A program made the position numbers and the translations under genes. 33,852 bases of DNA from Eubacteriales bacterium. Its GTDB lineage: Bacteria > Bacillota > Clostridia > Oscillospirales > Butyricicoccaceae. Positions within the stretch are counted from its first letter, which is position 1, and each line of letters begins with the position of its first letter. The notes under the pieces were generated by a model that worked only from the letters and a program-made list of their open reading frames with translations, did not search any database and was not told the DNA's origin. The stretch spans positions 1 to 33,852 of the forward strand of contig JAUNGZ010000026.1 in assembly GCA_030524205.1 (NCBI GenBank). The letters are read 5' to 3'. Below, in pieces: positions 1 to 8,601 of this stretch.

Positions 1-1
1 G

Positions 2-76
2 GCGGCTTCGGCGCTCGGCGGCTTCGCCGGCGCGAATATGCGCAAGAAAAAACGATACAGCCATGTAAAAAAGTAG
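2..76 (+). CDS. C-terminus of a small membrane protein (TIGR04086-like), partial
   Basis: An open frame enters from the left edge and gives 24 residues: a Gly/Ala-rich hydrophobic stretch (ALGGFAGAN) followed by a basic tail (MRKKKRYSHVKK) and TAG. This is how a polytopic membrane protein typically ends. From general knowledge, SCIFF genes in Clostridia are often preceded by a TIGR04086-family membrane protein gene, so that is my best guess. The stop codon overlaps the scfA ribosome binding site, which suggests co-transcription with scfA. Too little sequence is present for a firm family call. Confidence 0.45.
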   Translation, partial: AASALGGFAGANMRKKKRYSHVKK

Positions 77-88
77 GAGGGAATCTCT

Positions 89-235
89 ATGAAGCACGTA
101 TCTACCCTGACCTCTGCCACCTTGAAGCAGACTGCGGCTCACGGCGGCTGCGGCGAATGCCAGACTTCCTGCCAGTCCGCCTGCAAGACCTCTTGCACCG
201 TGGCGAACCAGAAGTGCGAGCACGCTTCGAAATAA
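89..235 (+). CDS. scfA: SCIFF ranthipeptide precursor
   Basis: Encodes 48 residues with six cysteines at 21, 24, 28, 32, 36 and 43 and the signature GGCGECQTSC-SACKTSC. This matches SCIFF, the six-cysteines-in-forty-five-residues peptide found across Clostridia. The family is modified by a radical SAM enzyme that installs Cys-to-Thr thioether links; four Thr/Ser residues lie between the cysteines. AGGAGG sits about 8 nt before the ATG. The maturase gene scfB follows after a 249-nt gap filled with hairpins. The mature product's function is unknown in the family. The gene is too short for routine ORF callers. Confidence 0.95.
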   Translation: MKHVSTLTSATLKQTAAHGGCGECQTSCQSACKTSCTVANQKCEHASK

Positions 236-258
236 GTCGTTCCGACCTATTTCGAGAG

Positions 259-454
259 GCGCTTTGCCGGACTGCGTCCGGACAAAGCGCACAGTGAAAA
301 AAGTTCCGACACGCGAAACTTTTTTCGCTCTTTGTATAAAAACCCGTGCGCATGTCGCGGGTTTTTATGAAAATGACCGCGGTGCGGCCATTTTCTGTTT
401 TCATGCGCGCTGCGGCGCGCGGAGCTTTCAATGGGGCGCGCCGTTTGGCGCGCC
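259..454. repeat. Hairpin string between scfA and scfB (6 inverted repeats)
   Basis: Six consecutive inverted repeats fill the gap: 259-290 (8+6 bp, one bulged A, loop TGC); 296-326 (GAAAAAAGTT/AACTTTTTTC, 10 bp, ending in a T-run); 338-366 (AAAAACCCG/CGGGTTTTT, a textbook intrinsic terminator); 369-395 (7+4 bp, loop GGT); 405-420 (GCGCGC-TGCG-GCGCGC); 435-454 (GGCGCGCC-GTTT-GGCGCGCC). The second and third look able to stop transcription after scfA and so lower maturase expression relative to the peptide. The fifth is the reverse complement of a module found in the other strings of this window. Confidence 0.8.
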
Positions 455-484
455 TTGTTTCCTGTATATCGGAGGAAAAAAGAT

Positions 485-1855
485 ATGATCCATCGCTACC
501 AGAAAAACGGACTGAACTTTGTGCTCGACGTGAATTCGGGCGCGGTGCATGTGCTGGACGACGTGAGCTACGCGGTGTCCGGCCTGCTCGACGAGGATAT
601 GGCGGAAGCCTGCCCGGATTCGATTGCCGCCGCGTTGCCGCAGTATGAGGCGGACGCGGTGCGCGAGGCTTACGGCGAGCTGTACGAGCTGAAAAAGTCC
701 GGCCAGCTTTTTGCGGCGGACGATTACATAGATGTCAGCAAATATATCCCGGTCGGCGCGCCGGTAAAAGCGCTTTGCCTGCATGTGGCGCATGATTGCA
801 ACCTCAGATGCAAATACTGTTTTGCGTCGACCGGCGATTTCGGACAGGGCCGCAAGATCATGCCGCCCGAAATTGCAAAAAAGGCGATCGACTTTGTGAT
901 TGCGCGTTCGGGACAGCGGCATAATATCGAGGTCGATTTCTTCGGCGGCGAGCCGCTGATGGCGTGGGATACGGTGACGCAGACGGTCGACTACGCCCGT
1001 TCGCTCGAGCAAAAGGCTGGCAAAAAGTTCCGTTTTACCATTACCACCAACGGCGTGCTGCTCGACGAGGACAAACGCGCCTATATCAATGAAAATATGG
1101 ATAACGTCGTGCTGTCGCTCGACGGACGTCCCTTGGTCAACGACGAGTTCCGCAAGACCGTGAACGGGCAGGGCAGCTATGAGGCGATCGTGCCCAAATT
1201 CAAGGCGCTGGTCGACGCGCGCGACCCGCAGAAGGATTATTACGCCCGCGGCACGTTTACCTCGCACAATCTCGATTTTGCGGACGATGTGACGCATATC
1301 GCCGACGCGGGCTTCGACCGCCTGTCGGTCGAGCCGGTCACCGCCGAAGCGGGCTGCGGCTACGATCTCACCGAGGCCGACCTGCCCAAAATCGAAGCCG
1401 AATACGACCGCCTGACCGAGATTATGCGCGAGCGCAAAAAGGCGGGCAAGCCGTTCTCGTTCTTCCATTTCATGGTCGACCTCGACCAAGGGCCGTGCGT
1501 GGTCAAGCGTCTGCGCGGCTGCGGCGCGGGTTATGAATATGTGGCCGTCACGCCGGACGGCGATATTTACCCCTGCCACCAGTTCGTCGGCAAGGACGAA
1601 TTCAAGCAGGGCAGCGTGCTCGACCAGTCGTTCGACATGGACATCGCGAAAAAATTCGCGTCCATGAATATCTATTCGCGCCCCAAGTGCCAAAAATGCT
1701 GGGCGAAATTCTATTGCTCGGGCGGCTGTTCGGCGGCCAACTACAATATGAACGGTGATATGAACGATTCGTACGATCTCGGCTGTGAGATGGAGCGCAA
1801 ACGGTTGGAATGTGCAATTTACCTGAAAGCGGCGGATCGGCTTTGCGCGGATTAG
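485..1855 (+). CDS. scfB: SCIFF radical SAM maturase, thioether-forming (SPASM domain)
   Basis: 456 residues. The N-terminal ~95 residues resemble the peptide-recognition region of such maturases. The radical SAM signature CNLRCKYC follows (C105, C109, C112), then FGGEPL, typical of the SAM-binding barrel. The C-terminal third is a cysteine-rich SPASM region (GCGAGYEYVAVTPDGDIYPC, KCQKCWAKFYCSGGC, LGC, LEC) expected to bind two auxiliary 4Fe-4S clusters. In the family it cross-links Cys sulfur to Thr alpha-carbons in SCIFF. I chose the ATG at 485 because GGAGG precedes it at normal spacing and it gives the usual N-terminus; an upstream in-frame ATG at 431 lies in the hairpin string. The substrate gene scfA is directly upstream. 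Confidence 0.95.
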   Translation: MIHRYQKNGLNFVLDVNSGAVHVLDDVSYAVSGLLDEDMAEACPDSIAAALPQYEADAVREAYGELYELKKSGQLFAADDYIDVSKYIPVGAPVKALCLHVAHDCNLRCKYCFASTGDFGQGRKIMPPEIAKKAIDFVIARSGQRHNIEVDFFGGEPLMAWDTVTQTVDYARSLEQKAGKKFRFTITTNGVLLDEDKRAYINENMDNVVLSLDGRPLVNDEFRKTVNGQGSYEAIVPKFKALVDARDPQKDYYARGTFTSHNLDFADDVTHIADAGFDRLSVEPVTAEAGCGYDLTEADLPKIEAEYDRLTEIMRERKKAGKPFSFFHFMVDLDQGPCVVKRLRGCGAGYEYVAVTPDGDIYPCHQFVGKDEFKQGSVLDQSFDMDIAKKFASMNIYSRPKCQKCWAKFYCSGGCSAANYNMNGDMNDSYDLGCEMERKRLECAIYLKAADRLCAD

Positions 1856-1893
1856 TCAATGCGCCAAAAAGATGAAATTCCCTGTAAAATGGA

Positions 1894-1923
1894 TTGCAAA
1901 CAGGGCTTTTCCTGTCTTATAAT
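1894..1923 (+). promoter_or_regulatory. Sigma-A-type promoter
   Basis: TTGCAA at 1894-1899 and TATAAT at 1918-1923 are separated by 18 bp, upstream of the gene at 1970. A 9-bp inverted repeat, ATGGATTGC (1889-1897) and GCAATCCAT (1946-1954), brackets the promoter and start site; its role is unknown. Confidence 0.7.
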
Positions 1924-1969
1924 GAAATACGCTATGACCATATGAGCAATCCATGAAGGAGTTGATTCC

Positions 1970-2461
1970 ATGCCGCAGAACGTACTGGTATCGGTGCTGG
2001 GCGAGGGTGAATATTTACAGCCGCTGGTTCGGGCGATTTTGGAGCGGGAAGTCATCCCCGCGCGCAATTTATTTTTATCTTCAAAGAATGCGGCCGCCTG
2101 TCAGGCGGCCGAGGGCTGCGAAGTGCGTATCTGCGAGGATGACGCGGCCGCCATCATCAAAAGCGAAATTGTGCTGGTGACCGCCTCCAAGCGCGAAATG
2201 CCGACACAGCTCGCGCAGATTTCGAACTGTACGCAAAAGCGCGTGGTCGTCACCGTGTGCGACAGCGAACGGGTCGACCTCGCCTATGTGCGCGACCGCA
2301 TCGTCGCGGCGACCGAATTTGTCGCCGCCGTGCTGCACAGGGACGAGGCGGGCAAAGTAAGCGCTGCGTTCGAGATCGCCGAGAAAACGCGCCTGTTTCT
2401 GCATCAGCCGTGCCGCGATCTGGTAAACGCGCTGTGCGACGAGCTTAACGCGGCGGATTGA
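1970..2461 (+). CDS. Stand-alone pyrroline-5-carboxylate-reductase-like NAD(P)-binding domain protein
   Basis: 163 residues. The start (VLVSVLGEGEYLQPLVRAILE) has the position and pattern of a beta-alpha-beta nucleotide-binding motif, and KSEIVLVTASKREMPTQLAQI resembles the second half of the P5CR/F420-type Rossmann fold. Full P5CR is about 270 residues with a C-terminal dimerisation/substrate domain that is absent here. GXGXXG is only partly kept (LGEGEY), so cofactor binding is uncertain. GAAGGAG lies 9 nt before the ATG and a good promoter is upstream. A catalytic function cannot be assigned; a regulatory or degenerate role is possible. Confidence 0.6.
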   Translation: MPQNVLVSVLGEGEYLQPLVRAILEREVIPARNLFLSSKNAAACQAAEGCEVRICEDDAAAIIKSEIVLVTASKREMPTQLAQISNCTQKRVVVTVCDSERVDLAYVRDRIVAATEFVAAVLHRDEAGKVSAAFEIAEKTRLFLHQPCRDLVNALCDELNAAD

Positions 2462-2476
2462 CCGCGTTCTAAAAAC

Positions 2477-2555
2477 AGAAAACCGGGAATATGCTGTTGT
2501 ATGACCTTCCGTAAGGGGGAGACGTATGAGGAAGCGGCATATTCTCGGTTTTTTT
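2477..2555 (+). terminator. Terminator-like hairpin spanning the next gene's RBS and start
   Basis: Positions 2477-2497 pair with 2534-2554 as RNA: 21 bp including four G-U pairs, leaving a 36-nt loop, with the final arm running into seven T (2549-2555). The loop contains the ribosome binding site (AAGGGGGA, 2513-2520) and the ATG at 2526 of the downstream membrane protein. It may terminate the upstream gene, attenuate the downstream one, or both. Confidence 0.65.
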
Positions 2556-3065
2556 GATTCACTGGTGCGCACGCCTGCGTTTTTGTTCCTGTGCGCGATG
2601 TTTCTCTGCGGCGCGGTGGCCGGCGGGCTGACCGGCCTGCACGCCGGAGAAGGGGATAACGCGGTGCGCCTGACGGCCATGCTGTCCGCCCTGCCCGCAC
2701 AGGCGGCGAAAAGCGTGCTTTGCGCGGTGCTTTGGGTGGCGCTGCCGCTTTTGTGCGCGCTGCTGCGCCCCGCGGCGCTGTTTTTGTCCGCGCTGACGGC
2801 GGCGCGCGGCTTTGTGCTCGCGCTGACCGTCGCGGTCGGTATCGGACAGGCGGGAAGTTTCGGGCTGTCGCTGTGCGCGACCGGCGTGCCCGCCGTGCTG
2901 TCCGTGCCCGCGCTGCTCGCGGCGTGCGCGATGGTCTGGCAGAGCGGCGAGGCAACGGGGCGCTATTCGCTGCGCGGCTGCCGCGCGCCGTATGTGCTTT
3001 GTCTGACGCTGGCGGCGGCGTCAGCGATGGTGAGAGTGGGATTCGCGGTTTTGTGGAATTTGTGA
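2526..3065 (+). CDS. Polytopic membrane protein, possibly SpoIIM/DUF95-like
   Basis: 179 residues with about five hydrophobic segments (roughly 18-38, 62-80, 85-108, 112-135, 158-178). A short basic N-terminus (MRKRH) precedes the first. The opening membrane segment with GAVAGGLTG and the later GVPAVLSVPALLAA resemble SpoIIM, a B. subtilis engulfment protein of about 210 residues, but this protein is shorter and the match is by eye only. The start is supported by AAGGGGGA 5 nt upstream; both sit inside the loop of a long hairpin. A terminator follows the stop directly, so this is the last gene of its transcript. Confidence 0.5.
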   Translation: MRKRHILGFFDSLVRTPAFLFLCAMFLCGAVAGGLTGLHAGEGDNAVRLTAMLSALPAQAAKSVLCAVLWVALPLLCALLRPAALFLSALTAARGFVLALTVAVGIGQAGSFGLSLCATGVPAVLSVPALLAACAMVWQSGEATGRYSLRGCRAPYVLCLTLAAASAMVRVGFAVLWNL

Positions 3066-3100
3066 AAAGAGGCGCGCGGCGTTGCTGCGCGCCTCTTTTT
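3066..3100 (+). terminator. Intrinsic terminator
   Basis: GAGGCGCGC/GCGCGCCTC stem with a 9-nt loop followed by TTTTT, immediately after the 2526-3065 stop codon. Confidence 0.85.
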
Positions 3101-3166
3101 ATGATAGAATAATTGTAATAATCGGAGGACTTGGGGTGGTTCTTTTCAAAAGGAAGGATCAAAGAT

Positions 3167-3799
3167 ATGAAATTTCAAAACAATGTGAAATCCTATCTCA
3201 CGGCTATTGGTTTGGGCGCGGCAGCCGGTTTGCTGACGACCGTGCTCAATCTGTTTCCGTATGATACGCTGTGGAGCTTCAGCTCGATTGCAAGCGCGTT
3301 CGGGTTCTGGATCATTACAACCACATTAGTGATATATGCGAGCTGCTCCAATGTAAACGCGGCTGTTAACACTTTTTTGTATTTAGGCACGATGAATCTG
3401 GTGTTTTACAGCATGCAAGGCGTGCTGGGGCTGTTTTTGCCGAGGTTTTATAGCGTGGATTCCTTTATCAACTGGGGCCTGCTCAAGCGGTTTACCCTGC
3501 TGGCGCTGCTGTGTGCGGCTGTGGCGTTTGTGCTGTATTATTGGAATCGGGACAGCAAATTCAGCAGCTTTTTGTATGCGCTGCCGTTGTGCGGTTTGGT
3601 GGCCGAGTTGATCGGTGCGTGCGTTTTCCTCTGGCAGACGCACACCTATCTGTTTCAATTACTGATGGATGCGGCGGGACTAGCGTTTCTGCTCTCGCGG
3701 TTCTGGAAAAAAGCAGCCTCCAAACCGCTGTTGTTGGCAACGGCGGCAGTCGGCGGCGCGGCGGGCGCGTATCTGTTTTATCTGCCAAACCTTTTGTGA
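3167..3799 (+). CDS. Membrane protein of unknown function (six or more TM segments)
   Basis: 210 residues, strongly hydrophobic, with segments near 10-30, 40-60, 65-90, 105-128, 138-158 and 190-208. WNRDSKFSSF and FWKKAASK mark likely cytoplasmic loops. I do not recognise a named family. The ATG at 3167 has AGGAAGGA 8 nt upstream; an in-frame TTG at 3131, which also has GGAGG in front, would add 12 residues. I prefer the ATG because it gives a normal short basic lead (MKFQNNVKSYL) before the first membrane segment. Less GC-rich than its neighbours. The gene is monocistronic between terminators. Confidence 0.6.
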   Translation: MKFQNNVKSYLTAIGLGAAAGLLTTVLNLFPYDTLWSFSSIASAFGFWIITTTLVIYASCSNVNAAVNTFLYLGTMNLVFYSMQGVLGLFLPRFYSVDSFINWGLLKRFTLLALLCAAVAFVLYYWNRDSKFSSFLYALPLCGLVAELIGACVFLWQTHTYLFQLLMDAAGLAFLLSRFWKKAASKPLLLATAAVGGAAGAYLFYLPNLL

Positions 3800-3816
3800 T
3801 TTTGCGTGTTTTATAG

Positions 3817-3856
3817 AAAAAACGCCTGCGGAGTAAAAAACCGCAGGCGTTTTTCG
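3817..3856. terminator. Bidirectional terminator between convergent genes
   Basis: AAAACGCCTGCGG/CCGCAGGCGTTTT stem with A-rich and T-rich flanks. It serves the plus-strand membrane protein and thiC on the minus strand, which ends 6 bp away. Confidence 0.9.
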
Positions 3857-3861
3857 TTATT

Positions 3862-5184
<1,323 letters not shown>

Positions 5185-5246
5185 TTTTATTGCTCCTTTT
5201 TTAATACCCGTCAAAGCGGTGCGCTCTCGCGGGCGAATTGGCGTTG

Positions 5247-5275
5247 TTGCGGGGGATTTGATAATATGATATAAT
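5247..5275 (+). promoter_or_regulatory. Promoter of the AT-rich lipoprotein gene
   Basis: TTGCGG (5247-5252), 17-bp spacer, TATAAT (5270-5275), 36 bp before the ATG. Confidence 0.65.
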
Positions 5276-5310
5276 GAGCCCAATAAATCGGAATTGACGG
5301 AGGTAACTTT

Positions 5311-5766
5311 ATGAAAAATATGGTAATTCTATTCGTTATGCTTTTAAGCATGGCTGGTTTGACAGCGTGTGTGAGTGCTAACGCTAATGCGCCTAACACA
5401 TCAAGCGAGAATAACACAACTATTGAAATGAAATTAGATGAAAATTATGATGATACAGACCCTTTTATCAATGAACGATTATTTTGTGTATCAGAAGATT
5501 TGTCCACTTTAACCGCTGAGGGAACTTTTGAAATGGACGGCGAAAGCGGCATTTTAGAAGTAAAAGACAACAAAACAAAGGAAGTCTTATGGAGTAATAC
5601 ATGGGAGGGAAGTGTTAAATCAGAAATCTTTTCAATTTCACTTGAAAATTTAAAAAAAGAAACGGAATATGCAATGTCTTTTACTGGAACAAAAATAAGC
5701 TATGCTACTATAGGAATCTCCTTTGAAAGTGATCTGGTACAGGAGAGAGAAGAGCCATTGCGATAA
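5311..5766 (+). CDS. Small lipoprotein, AT-rich, unknown function
   Basis: 151 residues. The signal peptide ([16 protein letters not shown]) ends in a lipobox, L-T-A-C with Cys20 as the lipidation site, so the protein should be anchored on the outer face of the membrane. The mature part is acidic and mostly predicted beta ([48 protein letters not shown]), which suggests a small beta-sandwich. GGAGG precedes the ATG. Codon use is strikingly AT-rich (AAA, GAA, ATT, TTA) among G/C-biased neighbours, and the gene runs opposite to thiH and thiC on both sides. I infer recent acquisition; the function is not recognised. Confidence 0.8.
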   Translation: MKNMVILFVMLLSMAGLTACVSANANAPNTSSENNTTIEMKLDENYDDTDPFINERLFCVSEDLSTLTAEGTFEMDGESGILEVKDNKTKEVLWSNTWEGSVKSEIFSISLENLKKETEYAMSFTGTKISYATIGISFESDLVQEREEPLR

Positions 5767-5804
5767 CTTCCAGTTTGTGTGAAAGAAAAATTCCAGTTTA
5801 TCGG

Positions 5805-5831
5805 GCGGCCGCGCTTGGCGCGGCCGCTTTT
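5805..5831 (+). terminator. Intrinsic terminator
   Basis: GCGGCCGCGC-TTG-GCGCGGCCGC, a perfect 10-bp stem with a triloop, followed by TTTT. It separates the lipoprotein gene from convergent thiH. Confidence 0.85.
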
Positions 5832-5856
5832 GCTATGCAAGGGGTATCAAAACCGG

Positions 5857-7035
5857 TTACACGTATAAATAATCCGCCATAACGGGCTGCAGGCCGTGGC
5901 TTTCGATGGCGGCGTATACCTCGTCGACCGAGCGGCCGTCCGAGATTTCAAACTGCTCGTCGCCCTTATCCTCGCCCGAGTGGCCGCCGATGCCGACGTC
6001 CACGCCCGCCGAAATCTTAGTTGCGGCGATGCCGATGATGTTGTCGCGGAAGCCCGCGCGCTCGCGCGTCGAAATCGTGATGGACGCGAACGGCATGAAG
6101 ATGCGGTAGGCACAGACCACCTGCAAAAGCTGCGGCTCGTGCACGTCCTTGGGGTTTATTTTGTCGTTGTTGATGATCGGCCGCAGGCGCGGGCAGGAAA
6201 ACGCGATTTCGGCGTGCGGATATTTGCGCTGGAGCAAATAGGCGTGCAGGCCGGTCGCAAACGCGTCCTTTCGGAAGTCAGACAGGCCCAAAAGCGCCGC
6301 GAAGCCGACTCCGCGCATACCGCCCTTCAGCGCGCGCTCCTGCGCGTTCAGCCGGTAGGGGAAAATGCGCTTGTGGCCGCCAAGGTGCAGGGTCTCGTAC
6401 TTGTCCGCGTCGTAGGTTTCCTGAAAAACGGTCACGTAGTCCACGCCGCATTCATGCAGGTAGGCATACTCGTCTACGTTCAGCGGATAAATCTCCACGC
6501 CGATGACGCGGAAATACTTGCGCGCGAGTCTTACCGCCTCGCCGATGTATTCGACGGGCGACATTTTGCGGCTCTCGCCGGTCAGCAGCAGAATTTCCTG
6601 CAGGCCGGTGGCCGCGATGGCTTGCAGCTCGCGTTCGATCTCGTCCGCGTCGAGCTTGGCGCGGCGGATTTTGTTGTGGCAGTTGAAGCCGCAGTAAATG
6701 CAGTAATTTTCGCAGTAGTTGGCGATATACAGCGGCGTGAACATCTGCACGGCGTTGCCGAAGTGCTTGCGGGTCTCGGCCTGCGCGCGCGCTGCCAGCT
6801 GCTCTAAAAACGGCGCGGCGGCGGGGGAGAGCAGGGCGGCGAAATCGTCCGGCGACAGCACGTCCTCAGCCAGCGCGCGGCGCACGTCGGCGGCGGTATA
6901 GCGGGACGCGTCGTAGGCGTTCATGCGGGCGACGACCTCGTCCTGCACCTCGCTGCCGATGTCGTCCATGCCGGGCTGATACTGCATATGATCGGTTTCG
7001 CGGGTGATGTATTTTGCGGAAATGACATTGCTCAT
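5857..7035 (-). CDS. thiH: 2-iminoacetate synthase ThiH
   Basis: 392 residues. A radical SAM enzyme that cleaves tyrosine to dehydroglycine and p-cresol, providing the glycine-derived part of the thiazole ring used by ThiG. The cluster motif is CENYCIYCGF (C108, C112, C115). YPLNVDEYAYLHECGVDYVTVFQETY, HLGGHKR and the C-terminal ITISTRERAGFRDN and GDEQFEISDGRSVDEV blocks are typical of ThiH. AGAAGGG precedes the ATG at 7035; the frame is open upstream, but those residues translate a hairpin string. ThiG lies 242 nt upstream on the same strand, separated by that string. Confidence 0.96.
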   Translation of the reverse strand: MSNVISAKYITRETDHMQYQPGMDDIGSEVQDEVVARMNAYDASRYTAADVRRALAEDVLSPDDFAALLSPAAAPFLEQLAARAQAETRKHFGNAVQMFTPLYIANYCENYCIYCGFNCHNKIRRAKLDADEIERELQAIAATGLQEILLLTGESRKMSPVEYIGEAVRLARKYFRVIGVEIYPLNVDEYAYLHECGVDYVTVFQETYDADKYETLHLGGHKRIFPYRLNAQERALKGGMRGVGFAALLGLSDFRKDAFATGLHAYLLQRKYPHAEIAFSCPRLRPIINNDKINPKDVHEPQLLQVVCAYRIFMPFASITISTRERAGFRDNIIGIAATKISAGVDVGIGGHSGEDKGDEQFEISDGRSVDEVYAAIESHGLQPVMADYLYV

Positions 7036-7084
7036 AAGGAACCCTTCTTTTGTTGATTGATAAGGTGCGCGCAAAAAAACTCTC

Positions 7085-7282
7085 GGGGCAAGGGCCGCAG
7101 CCCCAACCTTCGCGCCGCAGCGCGCTTTCGCGGCCACAGGCCGCTTTATCGTTTCACGGCTTCGCCGCGAAACGATACCCCTGCCCTTGGACACGTGTCC
7201 AAGGCCGCGCCCGCCGTGCGGGCGCGAGAGGGTTATCGCCGCCACCGGCGGCGTATCTAAGGGGGACAGCGTCCCCCTTAGA
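7085..7282. repeat. Hairpin string between thiG and thiH (8 inverted repeats)
   Basis: Eight adjacent inverted repeats: 7085-7104 (GGGGC/GCCCC); 7112-7123 (GCGC-CGCA-GCGC); 7130-7144 (GCGGCC-ACA-GGCCGC); 7147-7177 (9+4 bp, one mismatch, loop TTC); 7185-7204, a perfect 20-bp palindrome centred on ACGT; 7206-7226 (CGCGCCCGC-CGT-GCGGGCGCG); 7237-7253 (CGCCGCC-ACC-GGCGGCG); 7256-7282 (12-bp stem TCTAAGGGGGAC, loop AGC). The last overlaps the thiG stop codon. I see no coding gene in the gap. The final module recurs at 33751-33799. Confidence 0.85.
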
Positions 7283-8042
7283 GTTCTAAAAAGCCGGTGA
7301 GCGGCGAGGAGGCCGAAGCGGTATCGCGCACGCGGCCAAGGCCGGAGAGATAAGCCGTGCGTCCGGCCTCGATCGCTTTCTTGAACGCCTCGGCCATTGC
7401 GGGCACGTCGCCCGCCGTGGCGATGGCGGTGTTCGCCATGACCGCCGCCGCGCCCAGCTCCATCGCCTCGCACGCCTGCGAGGGGCGGCCGATGCCCGCG
7501 TCCACGATGATGGGCAGGTCGATCTCGTCGATCAGGATTTTGATGAACTCGCGCGTCGCCAGCCCCTTGTTGGTGCCGATGGGCGCCGCGAGCGGCATGA
7601 CCGAGGCCGCGCCCGCATTGACCAGATCGCGCGCGACGTTCAGATCGGGATACATATACGGCATGACGACGAAGCCCTCGTTGGCAAGGATATCGGTCGC
7701 GCGGATGGTTTCCTGATTGTCGGGCAGCAGGTATTTGCTGTCCCGCATAATCTCGATTTTGACGAAATCACCGCAGCCGCATTCGCGTGACAGCCGGGCG
7801 ATGCGCACAGCCTCGTCGGCGTTCCGCGCGCCCGAGGTGTTGGGCAGCAGGGTCACGCCCTTGGGGATGTAGTCGAGGATGTTTGCCGCGCCGCCCTCGT
7901 TCGCGCGGCGCAGCGCGAGCGTGATGATCTGCGCGCCCGCGTTTTTCACGGCGGCGTTGATGAGGTCGAGCGAATACTTGCCCGAGCCGAGAATGAAGCG
8001 GGACGTAAATTCCCGTCCGCCGAGGATGAGTTTGTCGTTCAT
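7278..8042 (-). CDS. thiG: Thiazole synthase ThiG
   Basis: 254 residues. ThiG builds the thiazole phosphate from deoxyxylulose phosphate, dehydroglycine and ThiS thiocarboxylate. [19 protein letters not shown] at the N-terminus, the Schiff-base lysine in DFVKIEI (K95), [13 protein letters not shown] and [20 protein letters not shown] are family hallmarks. The start at 8042 (MNDKLILGG) has AAAGGAG about 10 nt upstream and the usual length; an upstream frame extension would overlap the mscL promoter. It is separated from thiF by mscL on the other strand, and I see no convincing promoter of its own in the 91 bp to mscL. Confidence 0.97.
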   Translation of the reverse strand: MNDKLILGGREFTSRFILGSGKYSLDLINAAVKNAGAQIITLALRRANEGGAANILDYIPKGVTLLPNTSGARNADEAVRIARLSRECGCGDFVKIEIMRDSKYLLPDNQETIRATDILANEGFVVMPYMYPDLNVARDLVNAGAASVMPLAAPIGTNKGLATREFIKILIDEIDLPIIVDAGIGRPSQACEAMELGAAAVMANTAIATAGDVPAMAEAFKKAIEAGRTAYLSGLGRVRDTASASSPLTGFLEL

Positions 8043-8073
8043 GTGAAAAAAGCTCCTTTTGTCGAATCCTGCC

Positions 8074-8102
8074 TTGACCGGGAAAACCAAGGCGTGTAAA
8101 CT
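8074..8102 (+). promoter_or_regulatory. Promoter of mscL
   Basis: TTGACC (8074-8079), 17-bp spacer, TAAACT (8097-8102), 31 bp before the ATG. Confidence 0.7.
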
Positions 8103-8133
8103 GGTTGTAATAAGAAGAAACGGGGTGTTTTAT

Positions 8134-8553
8134 ATGAAAAAGTTTTTTGAGGAGTTTAAGGCCTTCGCGCTGCGCGGCAATGTGATGGATATGGCAATCG
8201 GCGTAATTATCGGCGGCGCGTTTTCGTCCATCGTCACTGCGCTGACCGATAACCTGATCTCGCCGATTCTGGGCATGCTGGGCGGCGCGAATTTCGACCA
8301 ATATTCGGTGACGCTTTTGGGCGCTGAATTTCGGTATGGCGCTTTTCTTACCGCAGTGATCAATTTCATCATCATGGCGCTCGTGCTGTTCTGCCTGCTC
8401 AAGGCCGTCAATAAGATGACGCACCTTGGCAAAAAGCCCGAAGCGCCCGCCGCTCCCACCACGAAAATCTGTCCGTACTGCTGCTCGGAAATCCCGATCG
8501 CGGCGACTAAATGTGCGCATTGCGCGTCTGAACTGCCGAAAACAGCGGAATAA
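8134..8553 (+). CDS. mscL: Large-conductance mechanosensitive channel MscL with C-terminal zinc ribbon
   Basis: 139 residues. FKAFALRGNVMDMAIGVIIGGAFSSIVTALTDNLISP is the MscL pore-forming first helix; a second TM segment lies at 70-92. The channel opens under membrane tension to release solutes on osmotic downshift. The C-terminus adds a CPYC/CAHC pair (C113, C116, C127, C130), a probable zinc ribbon that also occurs in other Clostridial MscL proteins. The ATG at 8134 starts the canonical sequence; the ribosome binding site is weak. The gene sits in opposite orientation between thiG and thiF. Confidence 0.95.
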   Translation: MKKFFEEFKAFALRGNVMDMAIGVIIGGAFSSIVTALTDNLISPILGMLGGANFDQYSVTLLGAEFRYGAFLTAVINFIIMALVLFCLLKAVNKMTHLGKKPEAPAAPTTKICPYCCSEIPIAATKCAHCASELPKTAE

Positions 8554-8567
8554 TGCAAGGAATTCTG

Positions 8568-8593
8568 GAAAAAAGACCGAGAGGTCTTTTTTC
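8568..8593. terminator. Bidirectional terminator between mscL and thiF
   Basis: GAAAAAAGACC-GAGA-GGTCTTTTTTC, perfect 11-bp stem with A and T tracts on either side. Confidence 0.9.
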
Positions 8594-8601
8594 TTTTATC
8601 A

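Noticed and set aside
435-454. Paired GGCGCGCC sites as cloning-vector remnants
   Set aside because: They form one hairpin of the natural string, in continuity with chromosomal genes on both sides; no vector sequence is nearby.
5185-5310. TPP riboswitch in front of thiC
   Set aside because: None of the THI-box blocks (GGCTGAGA, TGAACCTG, GTAGGGAA) can be found on the minus strand between thiC and the lipoprotein gene.
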